64,000 nucleotides of DNA, from positions 1,178,001-1,242,000 of the forward strand of contig NC_009068.1 of NCBI RefSeq assembly GCF_000209165.1, written 5' to 3'. This document shows, one piece after another, positions 49,678-59,987 of the stretch (position 1 is its first letter; each line of letters begins with the position of its first letter). This stretch comes from Scheffersomyces stipitis CBS 6054 (lineage: Eukaryota > Ascomycota > Pichiomycetes > Serinales > Debaryomycetaceae). The translations under genes and the position numbers were made by a program. The notes beneath the pieces are model-generated. The model was not told the origin of the DNA and did not search any database. It worked only from the letters and a program-made list of their open reading frames with translations.

Positions 49678-52200
49678 CTACCAAGGATTGTCTTCAAAAT
49701 TCTCAAGTTTGTCTTCCCCTCCCCAATTCTTGTGGGCCAAAGAATTCGGCATTTGAACTTGCTTGAAAAGCTCATCCCCCTTGAAGTCTTCAATTCTTCC
49801 AATATTTTTATTGGATTCTTCGAATTCATTGTCCTCGGGTTCATCACCTTCATCTTCATCGCCGTTTTGTTCGTCATAATCGTAGGTTTCATTGAAATTA
49901 GCCTTCTTGTTCTCCGTAAGAATATCGTCCAAATCATCAACAATCGCTATTGGCAACGAAGGCTGATACAACTTAGCTCTCAATACTCTAACTCCACCCA
50001 AACCTGAACCATAAGTATTAATCCCTTCCGTGAAGTTAGGCAAAGCAACGTCGAAAACGTAGTTTGGGTTTATATATATGTATATCTCTTTCGACAAAAA
50101 TGTACTTTGTGTCATGTAATGTAAGTAGCTTCTTTCAATTTGTGCAGAGCCCTGTTCGTTTATTAAGGATTTGACAAAGTTGGTCAACTTCCTGGGAATC
50201 TTGGGCTCATCCACTTCGTATTTGTACAATTTGTACATCACCTTATGCAATTGATAATAATTCAACGAGTCGAATTGGTTAATGGTGTTGATCAAACTTT
50301 CGTCGTCAACCAACAGAGACATGCATTGCAACCATTGCAATAATTCGATTGTTGGCCGCAATTGCGTTTTACCCACTGAATACAATGAGTTGTAGTAGAA
50401 AGCCAAGAAGTGAGGGTTTGAAATAGAATCACTATTTGTTTTGTCTACTTTTAAAAGGTTATTCAACTGAACTTCTGCGGGAACCAATTTTTCAATACCT
50501 CCGATATTCTCAGGTTTGCTAAGTTTGAGATTATGCGAACGCAACCAATCTTCAATTGAAGATATGTTAAGTCTGATCTGGATAGCCTTCGATCTAGTAC
50601 AGAACTTAGATTGACTGATAATCTTGTTGAATATGATGCAATTGGAATAGTAAAATACTTGAGAGAATGCTTGCATGCGGAACAAGTTGTCAACCTTGTG
50701 GATCCTAAGAACATAATCTAAGGCACCAAGGACTTGGACGTATCTAATAGGTGAAGGTTTCATGAGTTCATTTTGAGATGGAGGATACAACATATCAAAG
50801 ATATCGTCGTATGTACTTGGGTGCTTTTTGTTCTTCTTGAATAAATTCCAGTCTTTGGCATATAACACGTTCGACACGTCTACCAAGCTGGTGAAGTCTA
50901 ATAAACATTCGTCAACCAAAGGAGTCAAACGAGAATTGATTGAAAATGAGAGAGTAGCGATTAAGGACTGTACCATGTTAATCAACTCTTGCAAGAACTT
51001 TGGATACTTGGAGTATATTTCACTTTTGATGAAATAGTAATGCAAATATTGAATAGAAGAGAGCCAATAACTCAACAAGACTATATCACCAGCCCCGCCT
51101 ATATTTGTGCCATTTTCTTGGAGAGCCATATTGAAAGCTCCAGATTTGGTATTGGTGACCGCCCTGAGTCTAGCGATAAAGCTTTCAAAGAAGAATTCAC
51201 TCAAGGATGCACTTTCTACTTTCAAAGCAGAATATCTCACCAACTGGAAAACTATTGCTGCTGGAATCTTGGAATCGTGTTGTAGATGCAAGTTTTTGAT
51301 TCTGATGTCAAAGATATAGTTCAACAACGAAGGAATATCGCTATCCGAAAACTTGATATATTGCTCGGGCAACAAGGTTTCGTAGTCGAATTCACGAAGA
51401 AGAACCAAAGCCGAGTCTGCAGCTAGCACAGTTTCGTCTTCTTCATCCAAGACATGGTCATTTTCTTCTTCTTGGTCTGGAACGTAGCCCGAAATTGTTT
51501 GTAGCTTCAACTTTTCTGCCAATTCGTCCTCAGGCTCATCATAGGAAAAGTTGCTGTCGTGGAAATAGTCTTCTTCATTATCGTTTTGTGTCGTATCCAA
51601 GAGGTTATGCAATTTGAAGTAGTTGTACATTTCTAAGTTCTCGTGGTTCACGAGAGCTATAGCATTTTTGCCATCGTCCTTTGGGGAATTGGATGGATCA
51701 GCCTGGTGGTTCAAAAGCAACTTGGCCATATCCAATTGGTTGAAATATACAGCCCACATGAGTGGAGTGTAATTGACAATAGTGTCAGGCAAATCTGGAT
51801 CGGCATCATGGTGAGCCAAGAGAGTTTCGGCTACGGCGTAATTGTTGAAACAAATAGCGTAGATTAGTGCCGTAACTCCATTGTCATCACTGGGGTACCT
51901 GTAATTAACCAACTCAGGTTTGGCTCGTGTCATGCTTTCCAAAGTTACAAGATCACCATCACAAGAGGCAATCAAGAGCTCTATCAATGGCTTGTTCAGC
52001 TGGGCAAATTGAGCACCCGCGGCCGAAAGCTGGCTGACATTTTCCGTGGTGATTCCAGCAGAAAGAAGACTCGATTCAGAAACTTGGAGAGCCTTCTTGG
52101 CTGCTAGGATTTTCGTCAAGAGTGGGTCGGAGTAATTGAGTACAGTGGAAAGATTGGATCCGGCTATCGCCAGTGTGGCAGAGTTGACCCACGCATCCAT
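49678..52200 (-). CDS. Ankyrin-repeat and DIL (dilute)-domain protein
   Basis: An 840-residue protein from ATG 52200. The frame continues 26 codons further only without an ATG. Ankyrin repeats are visible at about 65-185 (PLIELLIASCDGDLVTLESM; GVTALIYAICFNNYAVAETLLAHH; YTPLMWAVYFNQLDMAKLLLNHQADPS). A DIL domain, as in the cargo tail of class V myosins, spans roughly 315-590 (LLSYWLSSIQYLHYYF; LGALDYVLRIHKVDNLFRMQAFSQVFYYSNCIIFNKI; IQIRLNISSIEDWLRSHN). An acidic tail ends in NFEDNPW. There is no motor domain. S. cerevisiae has no protein of this plan that I know; filamentous fungi and fission yeast do. The function is unknown; a vesicle or Rab adaptor role would be inference. Confidence 0.85.
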   Translation of the reverse strand: MDAWVNSATLAIAGSNLSTVLNYSDPLLTKILAAKKALQVSESSLLSAGITTENVSQLSAAGAQFAQLNKPLIELLIASCDGDLVTLESMTRAKPELVNYRYPSDDNGVTALIYAICFNNYAVAETLLAHHDADPDLPDTIVNYTPLMWAVYFNQLDMAKLLLNHQADPSNSPKDDGKNAIALVNHENLEMYNYFKLHNLLDTTQNDNEEDYFHDSNFSYDEPEDELAEKLKLQTISGYVPDQEEENDHVLDEEDETVLAADSALVLLREFDYETLLPEQYIKFSDSDIPSLLNYIFDIRIKNLHLQHDSKIPAAIVFQLVRYSALKVESASLSEFFFESFIARLRAVTNTKSGAFNMALQENGTNIGGAGDIVLLSYWLSSIQYLHYYFIKSEIYSKYPKFLQELINMVQSLIATLSFSINSRLTPLVDECLLDFTSLVDVSNVLYAKDWNLFKKNKKHPSTYDDIFDMLYPPSQNELMKPSPIRYVQVLGALDYVLRIHKVDNLFRMQAFSQVFYYSNCIIFNKIISQSKFCTRSKAIQIRLNISSIEDWLRSHNLKLSKPENIGGIEKLVPAEVQLNNLLKVDKTNSDSISNPHFLAFYYNSLYSVGKTQLRPTIELLQWLQCMSLLVDDESLINTINQFDSLNYYQLHKVMYKLYKYEVDEPKIPRKLTNFVKSLINEQGSAQIERSYLHYMTQSTFLSKEIYIYINPNYVFDVALPNFTEGINTYGSGLGGVRVLRAKLYQPSLPIAIVDDLDDILTENKKANFNETYDYDEQNGDEDEGDEPEDNEFEESNKNIGRIEDFKGDELFKQVQMPNSLAHKNWGGEDKLENFEDNPW

Positions 52201-52975
52201 TAGGCTTGCTGTGATTGGTTTGAAGTCTCGAAGAAGATACGTGTGTGTGATATTCTGGAGGAGAACGGAAGTTTTCAATGATAGCTAGTTCTGTGGATCG
52301 GCTTATTTGAGATTCGAGGTTGGTTATGTAAGTGCGGATGTGTGTGTTACGTAATCATTCTTTATAGATCTTAGAAGCATAGATATAAGAGATAGAGACA
52401 GACAGACAGAAATAGAAAAAAGTGGTAACAATACAAAAGGAAAAGGCATCGGGGAAGGCACACCAGAACAAAGTAGCAGAAACTGATTCATGTTCCTCTT
52501 CTTCCATTTCCTTATGTTACTGTACTCTCCATATATCCTAAGTGTCACGTGAACAACTACCCACTTTTCTGGCCCGATTGTTTCAGAGTCGCAGGACCAA
52601 ATAGGGTCCAGAATCTGTCAATCGAAAAGCTTATCACCTTATCTAAGCTGAATTCTAGATCAAGCAGTTTTTTGTATCGCTCAAGAAAGTGGCAGCCATC
52701 TGAAGTTAGAGAAGATCGGAGAAATGCTGCAATTTACGTGTGATTGGACTAGGGAGGGAAGCTAGACTACGTGAAAAGCCCATTATCTCAGAATCAACGC
52801 CGAGCGCAGCTAGAGGTTCCAATGGTAGAAGTATAGATTCTATATTTTATATTTTATATTACTCTAAGCTCGTAATAGGACATTCCAATTCTGTGACCGA
52901 GCCTTGGCTTTGAGAGTTACAGCAACAATCTACTCCTTTCTTCATAGCTTCAAGTTGACTATATGAAATCGGTAA
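52201..52975. other. Upstream region of the ankyrin-DIL gene
   Basis: 775 bp. It contains TCACGTGA (52545-52552), 345 bp upstream of the ATG, and an AT-rich tandem (TATATTTTATATTTTATATT, about 52840-52860). No gene recognised. Confidence 0.45.
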
Positions 52976-53206
52976 CTATACGGAAGAACTAGTGCTATTT
53001 AGCATACTCATGAGTTGGTCGAGTTTCGTTACCATCTCCTCAAAAGGCTCCAACTTCTTCGACACTTGACTTAATTCATCTATATTATACTTTGTAATAA
53101 TAACACAGATTATGCATATGGCCATCATAGGGGGGATCATAAAGATCACCAATCTTGATCGCTTCCTTTCAATTTCAAACTCTTTGGGATACCCCTGAAC
53201 CGACAT
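52976..53206 (-). CDS. Possible small single-pass membrane protein, 76 aa
   Basis: An ATG-started ORF encoding a basic N-terminus (KEFEIERKRSR), one clear membrane segment (about residues 19-38, VIFMIPPMMAICIICVII), and a short amphipathic, coiled-coil-like C-terminus with spaced Leu/Val/Met (ELSQVSKKLEPFEEMVTKLDQLMSMLN). The orderly topology makes a real small tail- or signal-anchored protein plausible. I do not recognise it, and it stands alone in a 2.6-kb gap between large genes. Confidence 0.4.
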   Translation of the reverse strand: MSVQGYPKEFEIERKRSRLVIFMIPPMMAICIICVIITKYNIDELSQVSKKLEPFEEMVTKLDQLMSMLNSTSSSV

Positions 53207-54824
53207 ATTTGTAGTAGGTCAAAGTACGTGTGAACTGAAGAGATTAACAAATTTTTGGCTTAATCGCATGGATATATCCATGAATTTGTATCACTAGCTT
53301 TGAATTTATTGTCAATCTCCTTGAAAACAGAGAAAGAACACTTCAAGAGAAGGAGTAGGGTAAAGCATACATTTTGTCAGCCTGTAATCAGTAGTGTCTT
53401 CTCTAAAACCGGGGATTATTTAAAACTGATTACCTTCGTACAGGAGCAAGATTTGAACTAAATCTACCTGCTTTCTGTGTAGCGGATGGACTTCTGATAA
53501 GGAACAAATTCGATTCAGGTGACTAATTGAAAAATTGCAACTCCCGAGGCTAGAAAAGGAAAAGCCACTCAAAAAGCTTAGATAACAGTAGCACTTGTAG
53601 ATATGAATGCTGAATCTTATATGCTGAATGTAACTGAGCTTCCAATTGGGTGCATCTGTTCGTTTGAATCCAGTGGATTGGGCTCTTCTAACTATAAGAC
53701 TTGACAAGCAAATTGTAGGAGACGAAGAGATACAGCTGAAAACTCTGAGTATCTGCCACTGTGGATCTGCCTTGACTGATATGATCAGATCTGTCTAGAC
53801 AGTGTAGTTCATGGAGAAATTTACTCTAAGGCACATGGAGAAGTTGGTGCCCTCGTAAAGATAACAGGAATCGTGCACTGTGTTCAACTAATGACTGCCA
53901 GAAACAGAAAAGAACATTTACTTGTTTTTTACAAACTATCCTAGGCTAGACTATGCTATATAGCTAAGAATAGAACCAATCTTTCACGTTTCTGCGGTAC
54001 TGAACGATTATAAGTCGTTAGATCACCACATTCGAGTCCAATATTGCACAGGCTGCAATCTTAACCACCACGTGATAATGTAGTTTAAAGCCACTACTGA
54101 CTTCCATTCTGATCAACACCATATAATGAAACTTCACGGATATCCAATTGACAAGCATCCCACCCCAGAAATCACACCGTTTCATGTCTCTTCCGTTTCG
54201 CAACCAAGACATGTGCTGATGTCAGCACGTCCCAATGGGGGAAAATGCTTTGTACACTACCTGCACCTCAGAGTCCACCAAGAGAAAAAAGACCACTCCA
54301 GTCTGTCATTTCATTTAAGCCATTTTTTGTCGTTACTTTCTTTTGTTGATTTTGTTTTGTTTCTTGCTAGTCACTCTCATTCTTTGTATTGTCGTATCTC
54401 GTATCTCGCTACTTGCTGCAGCTGCTTCGCGTCGTCCACGTCGTTGTATTTTAATTGTCGCATTCTCACAGTGAATCACTCAATTTAATCGCATAGAACA
54501 CTCCATAGAATAGTAACGTTTGCTTTCTTCCCTTTCCGACTCATCCGTGATTATACCAAGATAACAACCTGATTCAACCCCTGTCAATACTAGTATCTTA
54601 CTCAACTTATCAAGTTCTTGTTAAACGTCCATCTTGCGTGGAATTAGTGTCAAAATTTCACTCTAGTCAATCATTTCTATACTGTCAAATCTGAATTTCA
54701 ATCTCAATTGCAATTCTCGAATACCATTTGGTCCGCTCATTTATTCTTTCTGTTGGTGACTTCCACGTCATTCTCATATCTCAATTGAAAATCCTTCATC
54801 GTGTCAGTCTTAGAACGCTCAGAT
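53207..54824. other. 1.6-kb intergenic region before MRL1
   Basis: Short ORFs on both strands look random. A CACGTGA core is at 54068-54074. The last 500 bases before MRL1 are T/C-rich and leader-like. No RNA gene recognised. Confidence 0.45.
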
Positions 54825-55769
54825 ATGCCCAAGATCATCAGACGGGTCCTCGGTCCCTTGGCCTTGCTTTCGATGATAGTGTTCTTGCTCATAGTTTCTA
54901 CACAGAGTTCAAATGACTTGTATTCCAGTAGTACCAAAATGATCGATTCCATAACCAGATTCTCTCTAATGGGAACGGTAGATCAACACCCCAAAGCTCA
55001 ACAGGTCCAGATCCAAAAGCCTTCTGATCCTATGGCGGATAAACAAAATGAACTCGAACAACTGCTAGTCAATGAACAACAGGCAAAATTGGAACAGAAG
55101 GAAAGAGAAAAAATCGAAAAGGAAAAACAGGAGGAATTGGACCCCTGTACCGTATTCAATCCTGTTAACAAAGGTTTTATCAACTTACAAAGCTTATCGT
55201 CGTTGGGCAACGAAGGAAAGCCACTTGCATGGAATACCAGAGGATGGGACAGTGGTAAAAACTATACTATTGGTATCTGCTCCAATCCTTTCAAAAAGAT
55301 GCACAGCGACGAAGAGATTCAGGATATTGGCTCTGTAAATGCTACCAATATTGGTGCTTTCTATATCGACTCTAAGACTAATAAGTTTGTCTCAATGGGA
55401 GAATACTCTACGACACCTAAGTTCAGAGGACGAAAATTGACGCTAACATATGAAAACGGAGCTTATTGTGACAACTTGATTGACGGTACATCTGGCCAAA
55501 GATTGCGTAAGTCAACTATAATCACATTTACTTGTGATAGAGAGTTAATGACTAAAGCCCAGATCTCGTTTGTTGGTTCTCCAAACGATTGTAACTATCT
55601 TTTTGAAGTGAGATCACATCATGCATGTCCTACTGCGGCTAAGGAGAACAATATGGCAGCTATCTGGATCTTTTTATTCATCCTCTTGGCTGCATTGTTC
55701 GTGTACTTCTCAGGTGGGTTATTGTACAGACAGATGAAGCAAGTTAAGCAGACACCCAAGGGTCTTTGA
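54825..55769 (+). CDS. MRL1: Mannose-6-phosphate-receptor-like sorting receptor Mrl1
   Basis: Mrl1 cycles between Golgi and endosomes and aids vacuolar hydrolase maturation. The product is 314 residues from ATG 54825. An N-terminal signal anchor/peptide (about 8-26), a charged coiled-coil-like stretch (about 72-105), a luminal MRH domain (about 106-270), a membrane segment (278-298) and a short basic cytosolic tail follow in order. Six Cys (C108, C152, C215, C237, C256, C268) can form the three MRH disulphides. The blocks RGWDSGKNYTIGICS, KLTLTYENGAYC and AQISFVGSPNDCNYLFEVRSHHACPT closely match S. cerevisiae Mrl1. The charged spacer before the MRH domain is a notable part of the protein. Confidence 0.92.
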   Translation: MPKIIRRVLGPLALLSMIVFLLIVSTQSSNDLYSSSTKMIDSITRFSLMGTVDQHPKAQQVQIQKPSDPMADKQNELEQLLVNEQQAKLEQKEREKIEKEKQEELDPCTVFNPVNKGFINLQSLSSLGNEGKPLAWNTRGWDSGKNYTIGICSNPFKKMHSDEEIQDIGSVNATNIGAFYIDSKTNKFVSMGEYSTTPKFRGRKLTLTYENGAYCDNLIDGTSGQRLRKSTIITFTCDRELMTKAQISFVGSPNDCNYLFEVRSHHACPTAAKENNMAAIWIFLFILLAALFVYFSGGLLYRQMKQVKQTPKGL

Positions 55770-56120
55770 ACCATTCTAAGATCATATAGTAGAACTATCT
55801 CATCTCATTGGCATATGCATATCAATTTACTTCTCTTATTGCACATACATAAATAGCGACTATTGTACCTAATAAATTTCTTAGAATCTACACCTCGCTA
55901 TCTACTTATGCAATACAATCTAGTATTACTATAATTATAGGCTATTCTCGTAAAATAGCACAACCGCATTTCAATATCAACTATACCAGCCTAATATTCC
56001 AATTTCCTTTAGTAGTATCAACTACTTGAGTGTCTACAGTTTCAATTTCTCTATACATGGCTTTTGATTCGTACACAAAGAAAAGAAAAATGTAAAACTG
56101 AAGAAACTAAATTTACAAGT
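55770..56120. terminator. Shared 3' region of MRL1 and SEC21
   Basis: 351 AT-rich bases between convergent genes, with several TATATA/TACATA-like stretches. No gene seen. Confidence 0.35.
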
Positions 56121-58928
56121 TCAGTATGCTCCGTTGGCTACAGCAGTGCTGAAATTGTCTGTTTCTGCTCTCACTTCAAGCTTAGCAACAACCTTACCGC
56201 CAGTCAAAGCCAATCTGATCAACACACCAACTTTTCCGCCCCAAACGTCTTTACCAAACAACTTCAACACATGAGAATTGGTGTCACTTGGAACATAGTC
56301 AGATCCATCTAATGGCAACAAATTCAAGCTGCTTCTCAAGCTGCTGACAGCATTCTCTAAAGAGTTGACTCCAGAGATCGTAACAACCGAGCTCTCGTGG
56401 TGTGGCAACTGATCGTAGGCTGCACTGAAATTTGAGTTGTACAAAGGTGCAAGGAAGTCTCCTGGCAATACTTCCAAGTCTTCGATGCCGAATTCTTCCG
56501 TGTATCCTTCATCGGCTTCATCGACATTGCCTTCATCGTCAATGATTTCTCTGTTTATAAAGTTTATGGTGTTGCCAAAGGCCGCAAGCAAATCTTCGTC
56601 TTCTATACTTGGGGTACTAAACGAGATGTAAACTGTACCGGTTTGTTCTGGCTTCAATTCAGCCAATGGAATAATGAAGTCTTCTTCGTATAACTCGTTA
56701 TCGGGAACGGCAATAACAGAAAAGTCTTGTATAAGGGATCGAGGTAAAGTGTTGGTGACGTCGTATTGCAACACCAACTTTTGCGATTCGATGAAGAAGT
56801 GCTTGACTACAGTGACTACAACTTCGTTTTCCTTGTCGGTCAAGTACTTTGGAGTAAGGGTCGACTTGGACAATTTGCCGTAGTCGGCGAACTCTGGAAC
56901 CTGAGACAATTCCTGTGCGTATTCTTGTTGCTTCAACAAGTCGTTGGCCAAATTGTCTGAACCAGATCTGTCGTCTTCGGTCTTGGAACCCTTGACGTTG
57001 TCGTTAGATTCACTGGCGTCAGCATTGGAAGACTCCAACTTATTGATCTTCTTGTTGTACTCGATAGACTTCAACTCTTCACTGCTGAGAAGTGGAACTT
57101 CATTGATGTCAAATGAAGAAGCGAAATCAGTCTCGTTCAAGTAATGAGTTAATTTGCTTTCCAAAGCAGCTAAATCGTACTTGGATCCGGAAACAATCAA
57201 CTTCTTATGGTCACTGTTGATGAACTTCAATGACAAGGCTGTTCTGTCTCTAACTTCATCGTCTACATCGTTCAAACATCTGCTCAACAAGATCTTGATG
57301 TTCTTAGAAACGTCACCACCACAAACAGCAGCGAACTTGGCCAAAGAAATGACAGCAGACGATCTCACAATGGAGTTTTCCAAAACCAATCTGTTGTAAA
57401 TGTGTCTAATGTAGTAAGAAGGATTGGATGTGTTTGGACCTTCGTCTCCTAACAAGTGCAAAATACGAACCGACAACTCGGTGAACTCACAATCTTCAAT
57501 GAATTCACACAAGTTCATCAATATCAACTGTTTGGCACTGGCTTCAGGCAAGAACTTGATCAAGTCGAACAAGGCATCTACAATACTTGTCTTCAACTGA
57601 AGCGAACCGTCGTCTCTCAACAAATCGGTCAAAAATGCAACCAACTTCTTGTGCTTCGAGGGGAACTTTAATGCTAAGTTTTCAATTGCTTCAATGATCA
57701 CGATCTTGAAGTCTTCCGTAATCTCGTCCATCAACGAGGTCATCTTGGAGATCAATCTGTCTACGTTTTCACCTCCGGCACCAGAGTCAATGGTACCTGC
57801 TCCCATAGTTTTCAACAATGTGGTGATGGCCAAGGTGGAAATTGATCTGTTGGAGTCGTTGATCAAGCCTTCCAACTCGATGTTGACGACAATGATCTTT
57901 TCTGGATGTTTAGCAGAGATCTTGTTGATCAATCTGATGGCAGCGAACCTAGTAGCCGTTCTAGGTACACCCAACAACTTCTGCAATGTGGTGACAATTG
58001 ACATGAATTGGTCGTCCTTGATCAAGTGTTGTAAGTTGATCAATGTCTTACAGGCTTCCAACTCTACCATGTCTGACTTATGCTTCAACAAGCCAGACAA
58101 GATGGGGTACAAGTGGGTAATGAGAGATTCGTCATCAATCAAAATCTTGTTGATATATCTGATCAATTGGATGATCGACAACGAGTTCTTTAAAGACGAA
58201 CCCTCAGACAACGTTGTGATTAACTTCATAAGAGCCATCTTGTCGTGGTTTTTCAAATGGTACAACAAGCCCAAGGCATGGTATTGGTACATGTAAGAAG
58301 TCGCTGGCAAGTTGGAGGTAGAGCTACCATAGTACTCATGCAACTGGAACTGGTCTTTGGGAAACTGTTTGTAGCTCTGGATTGTCTCCAACGTCTCGTT
58401 GGTGAATCTCTTGACCACCTCTTTAGCATTGGGCAACATGTTGTACGATGAAATAAGGGCAGCTGTTGACACAATAGGGTTCTTGTCCACAATGGCGTTC
58501 TTGAACAATCTTTCGGCCGAAAACACTGTTGTAGCATCCAACACTTTGGCCAATGTTCTGATGGCATTGGGCTTGTAGACAACATCTCCCTCTTGAATAT
58601 CCTTCATAATGGAAGACGTGACCATCAAGATGTCGTCTGACAGCGACAGCAACTCCTTGATAGTCAAGTAAACCAATTGTCTCAACGACGAGTCCTTGTG
58701 CTGGAATAACTTTGAGATGGAGAAAAACAAAGTGGTAGACTCCAGTGGTGGGAACTCTTCACCATGATAAATGAGCCTTAACAATTTGGCTAGGAGTTGA
58801 CGACATTTTTTCGTCTTCACTGGTGTTGCATTGAACTGTTGGAGACATTCTTGGAACACGGCCATCTTGTCAGGCAAGCCCGACAGCGACAGGTACGCAT
58901 CCTTGTTCTTGTAAGAGACAGTAGACAT
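56121..58928 (-). CDS. SEC21: Coatomer gamma subunit Sec21
   Basis: Gamma-COP, part of the COPI coat for Golgi-to-ER traffic. At 935 residues it is the same length as S. cerevisiae Sec21. The N-terminal adaptin-like HEAT solenoid (about 20-560) starts with KMAVFQECLQQFNATPVKTKKCRQLLAKLLRLIYHGEEF, a family signature. An acidic linker is at about 620-660. The C-terminal gamma-COP appendage (about 670-935) includes LKPEQTGTVYISFSTP and LKLFGKDVWGGKVGVLIRLALTGGKVVAKLEVRAET. The first ATG fits the family start. No intron needed. Confidence 0.97.
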   Translation of the reverse strand: MSTVSYKNKDAYLSLSGLPDKMAVFQECLQQFNATPVKTKKCRQLLAKLLRLIYHGEEFPPLESTTLFFSISKLFQHKDSSLRQLVYLTIKELLSLSDDILMVTSSIMKDIQEGDVVYKPNAIRTLAKVLDATTVFSAERLFKNAIVDKNPIVSTAALISSYNMLPNAKEVVKRFTNETLETIQSYKQFPKDQFQLHEYYGSSTSNLPATSYMYQYHALGLLYHLKNHDKMALMKLITTLSEGSSLKNSLSIIQLIRYINKILIDDESLITHLYPILSGLLKHKSDMVELEACKTLINLQHLIKDDQFMSIVTTLQKLLGVPRTATRFAAIRLINKISAKHPEKIIVVNIELEGLINDSNRSISTLAITTLLKTMGAGTIDSGAGGENVDRLISKMTSLMDEITEDFKIVIIEAIENLALKFPSKHKKLVAFLTDLLRDDGSLQLKTSIVDALFDLIKFLPEASAKQLILMNLCEFIEDCEFTELSVRILHLLGDEGPNTSNPSYYIRHIYNRLVLENSIVRSSAVISLAKFAAVCGGDVSKNIKILLSRCLNDVDDEVRDRTALSLKFINSDHKKLIVSGSKYDLAALESKLTHYLNETDFASSFDINEVPLLSSEELKSIEYNKKINKLESSNADASESNDNVKGSKTEDDRSGSDNLANDLLKQQEYAQELSQVPEFADYGKLSKSTLTPKYLTDKENEVVVTVVKHFFIESQKLVLQYDVTNTLPRSLIQDFSVIAVPDNELYEEDFIIPLAELKPEQTGTVYISFSTPSIEDEDLLAAFGNTINFINREIIDDEGNVDEADEGYTEEFGIEDLEVLPGDFLAPLYNSNFSAAYDQLPHHESSVVTISGVNSLENAVSSLRSSLNLLPLDGSDYVPSDTNSHVLKLFGKDVWGGKVGVLIRLALTGGKVVAKLEVRAETDNFSTAVANGAY

Positions 58929-59344
58929 GCCGTGATGAAGTTGTGGAAAAAGAGTGTGAATTTTAGTGTTGATCTACGTGTTTGATTTTTCTCACTGTTA
59001 TGGTTCGTCGAGCGTGCTTATGTCAGCAAAAAGAGATATGGGAGCCAAATGGTTAATAGAGTTTTTGAATTTGGGGGAGAGCCGTAGAGTTAGAATGGTA
59101 TAACAACATGTTTTCTAATTAGATATAATAGGAACAAATAAGCTGATTAGATATATATATTCACTTTCTAGTGTGCTTCCGTGGACTATTCTAGTCATAT
59201 ACTATTAGATTTGGTTAATATTCCATAGCACATGACCCGTATCACGTTCCCAATAATTTTTCATTCTGCATTCTTCAATTTTTACTCTCTTTCTGATTCT
59301 CTGATTCAACAACATTATCTCGTCGTCTTCAGATCCACAACGCC
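58929..59344. promoter_or_regulatory. SEC21-RTC6 divergent promoter
   Basis: 416 bp. An RRPE-like AATTTTTCATT is at about 59257-59267, roughly 80 bp before RTC6. No gene seen. Confidence 0.4.
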
Positions 59345-59593
59345 ATGTTCGCTTTCACTTCTATAATAAGAAAGCAGATTGTCGCACCAGCTGCGGTTAA
59401 CCTTTTCAGAGCTACTCCAACGGTGGCTGCTCCACTTTCGGGTGCCGCCCCAGCTTCTCTCGGTTTCTATAGAGGCTTCAAGGTCAGAACCTCCGTCAAG
59501 AAGTTCTGCAAGGACTGCTACATGGTCAGAAGAAGAGGAAGAGTGTATGTCTACTGCAAGTCAAATGGCAAGCACAAGCAGAGACAAGGATAG
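59345..59593 (+). CDS. RTC6: Mitochondrial ribosomal protein bL36m (Rtc6)
   Basis: Small zinc protein of the mitochondrial large ribosomal subunit. In the 82 residues, the first about 43 are a presequence (few acids, Arg/Lys, Ala-rich, ending GFYRGF), and the rest is a bacterial-type L36: [37 protein letters not shown] in three parts. Zinc ligands C55, C58, C71 and H77 are all present. Confidence 0.96.
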   Translation: MFAFTSIIRKQIVAPAAVNLFRATPTVAAPLSGAAPASLGFYRGFKVRTSVKKFCKDCYMVRRRGRVYVYCKSNGKHKQRQG

Positions 59594-59987
59594 TTTCATT
59601 TGAAATTCAATCATTGTTTTCATTTTACTATCTTCAGCTTCTTCAACTCCATCTTAGTTACCAGCCTCATCATTCCCATAGTGACATTGCTGTTCCAACG
59701 TCCTTTTGTAGATTAGTCTAGACCCTGTACATATCCCTTGAATACATTCGAATGTTAATAGCCAAAGTCTATTTCAAATATGATACTGTAGTATTTCTTC
59801 TTGTGAAATATACCCCAGTGTTGCTTCTTTTCGTACCATAGTATCACTACTTTCACCTTCCGTCTTCCATTTCCGATCTTTTATTTAACCTATATATATG
59901 ACAATATATACCCTGAACGAAAGAGATGCATAATTAGATTTGTGTATGTTTTGAGCAGATGTCTACTCTATAGATACCCAAGTCATA
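59594..59987. terminator. Shared 3' region of RTC6 and TCO89
   Basis: 394 bp between convergent genes. A TATATATATG stretch at about 59891-59900 may be a 3'-end signal. No gene seen. Confidence 0.35.

Noticed and set aside
54126..54488. 120-codon plus-strand ORF before MRL1
   Set aside because: Looks like random translation of T/C-rich leader sequence; no motif.
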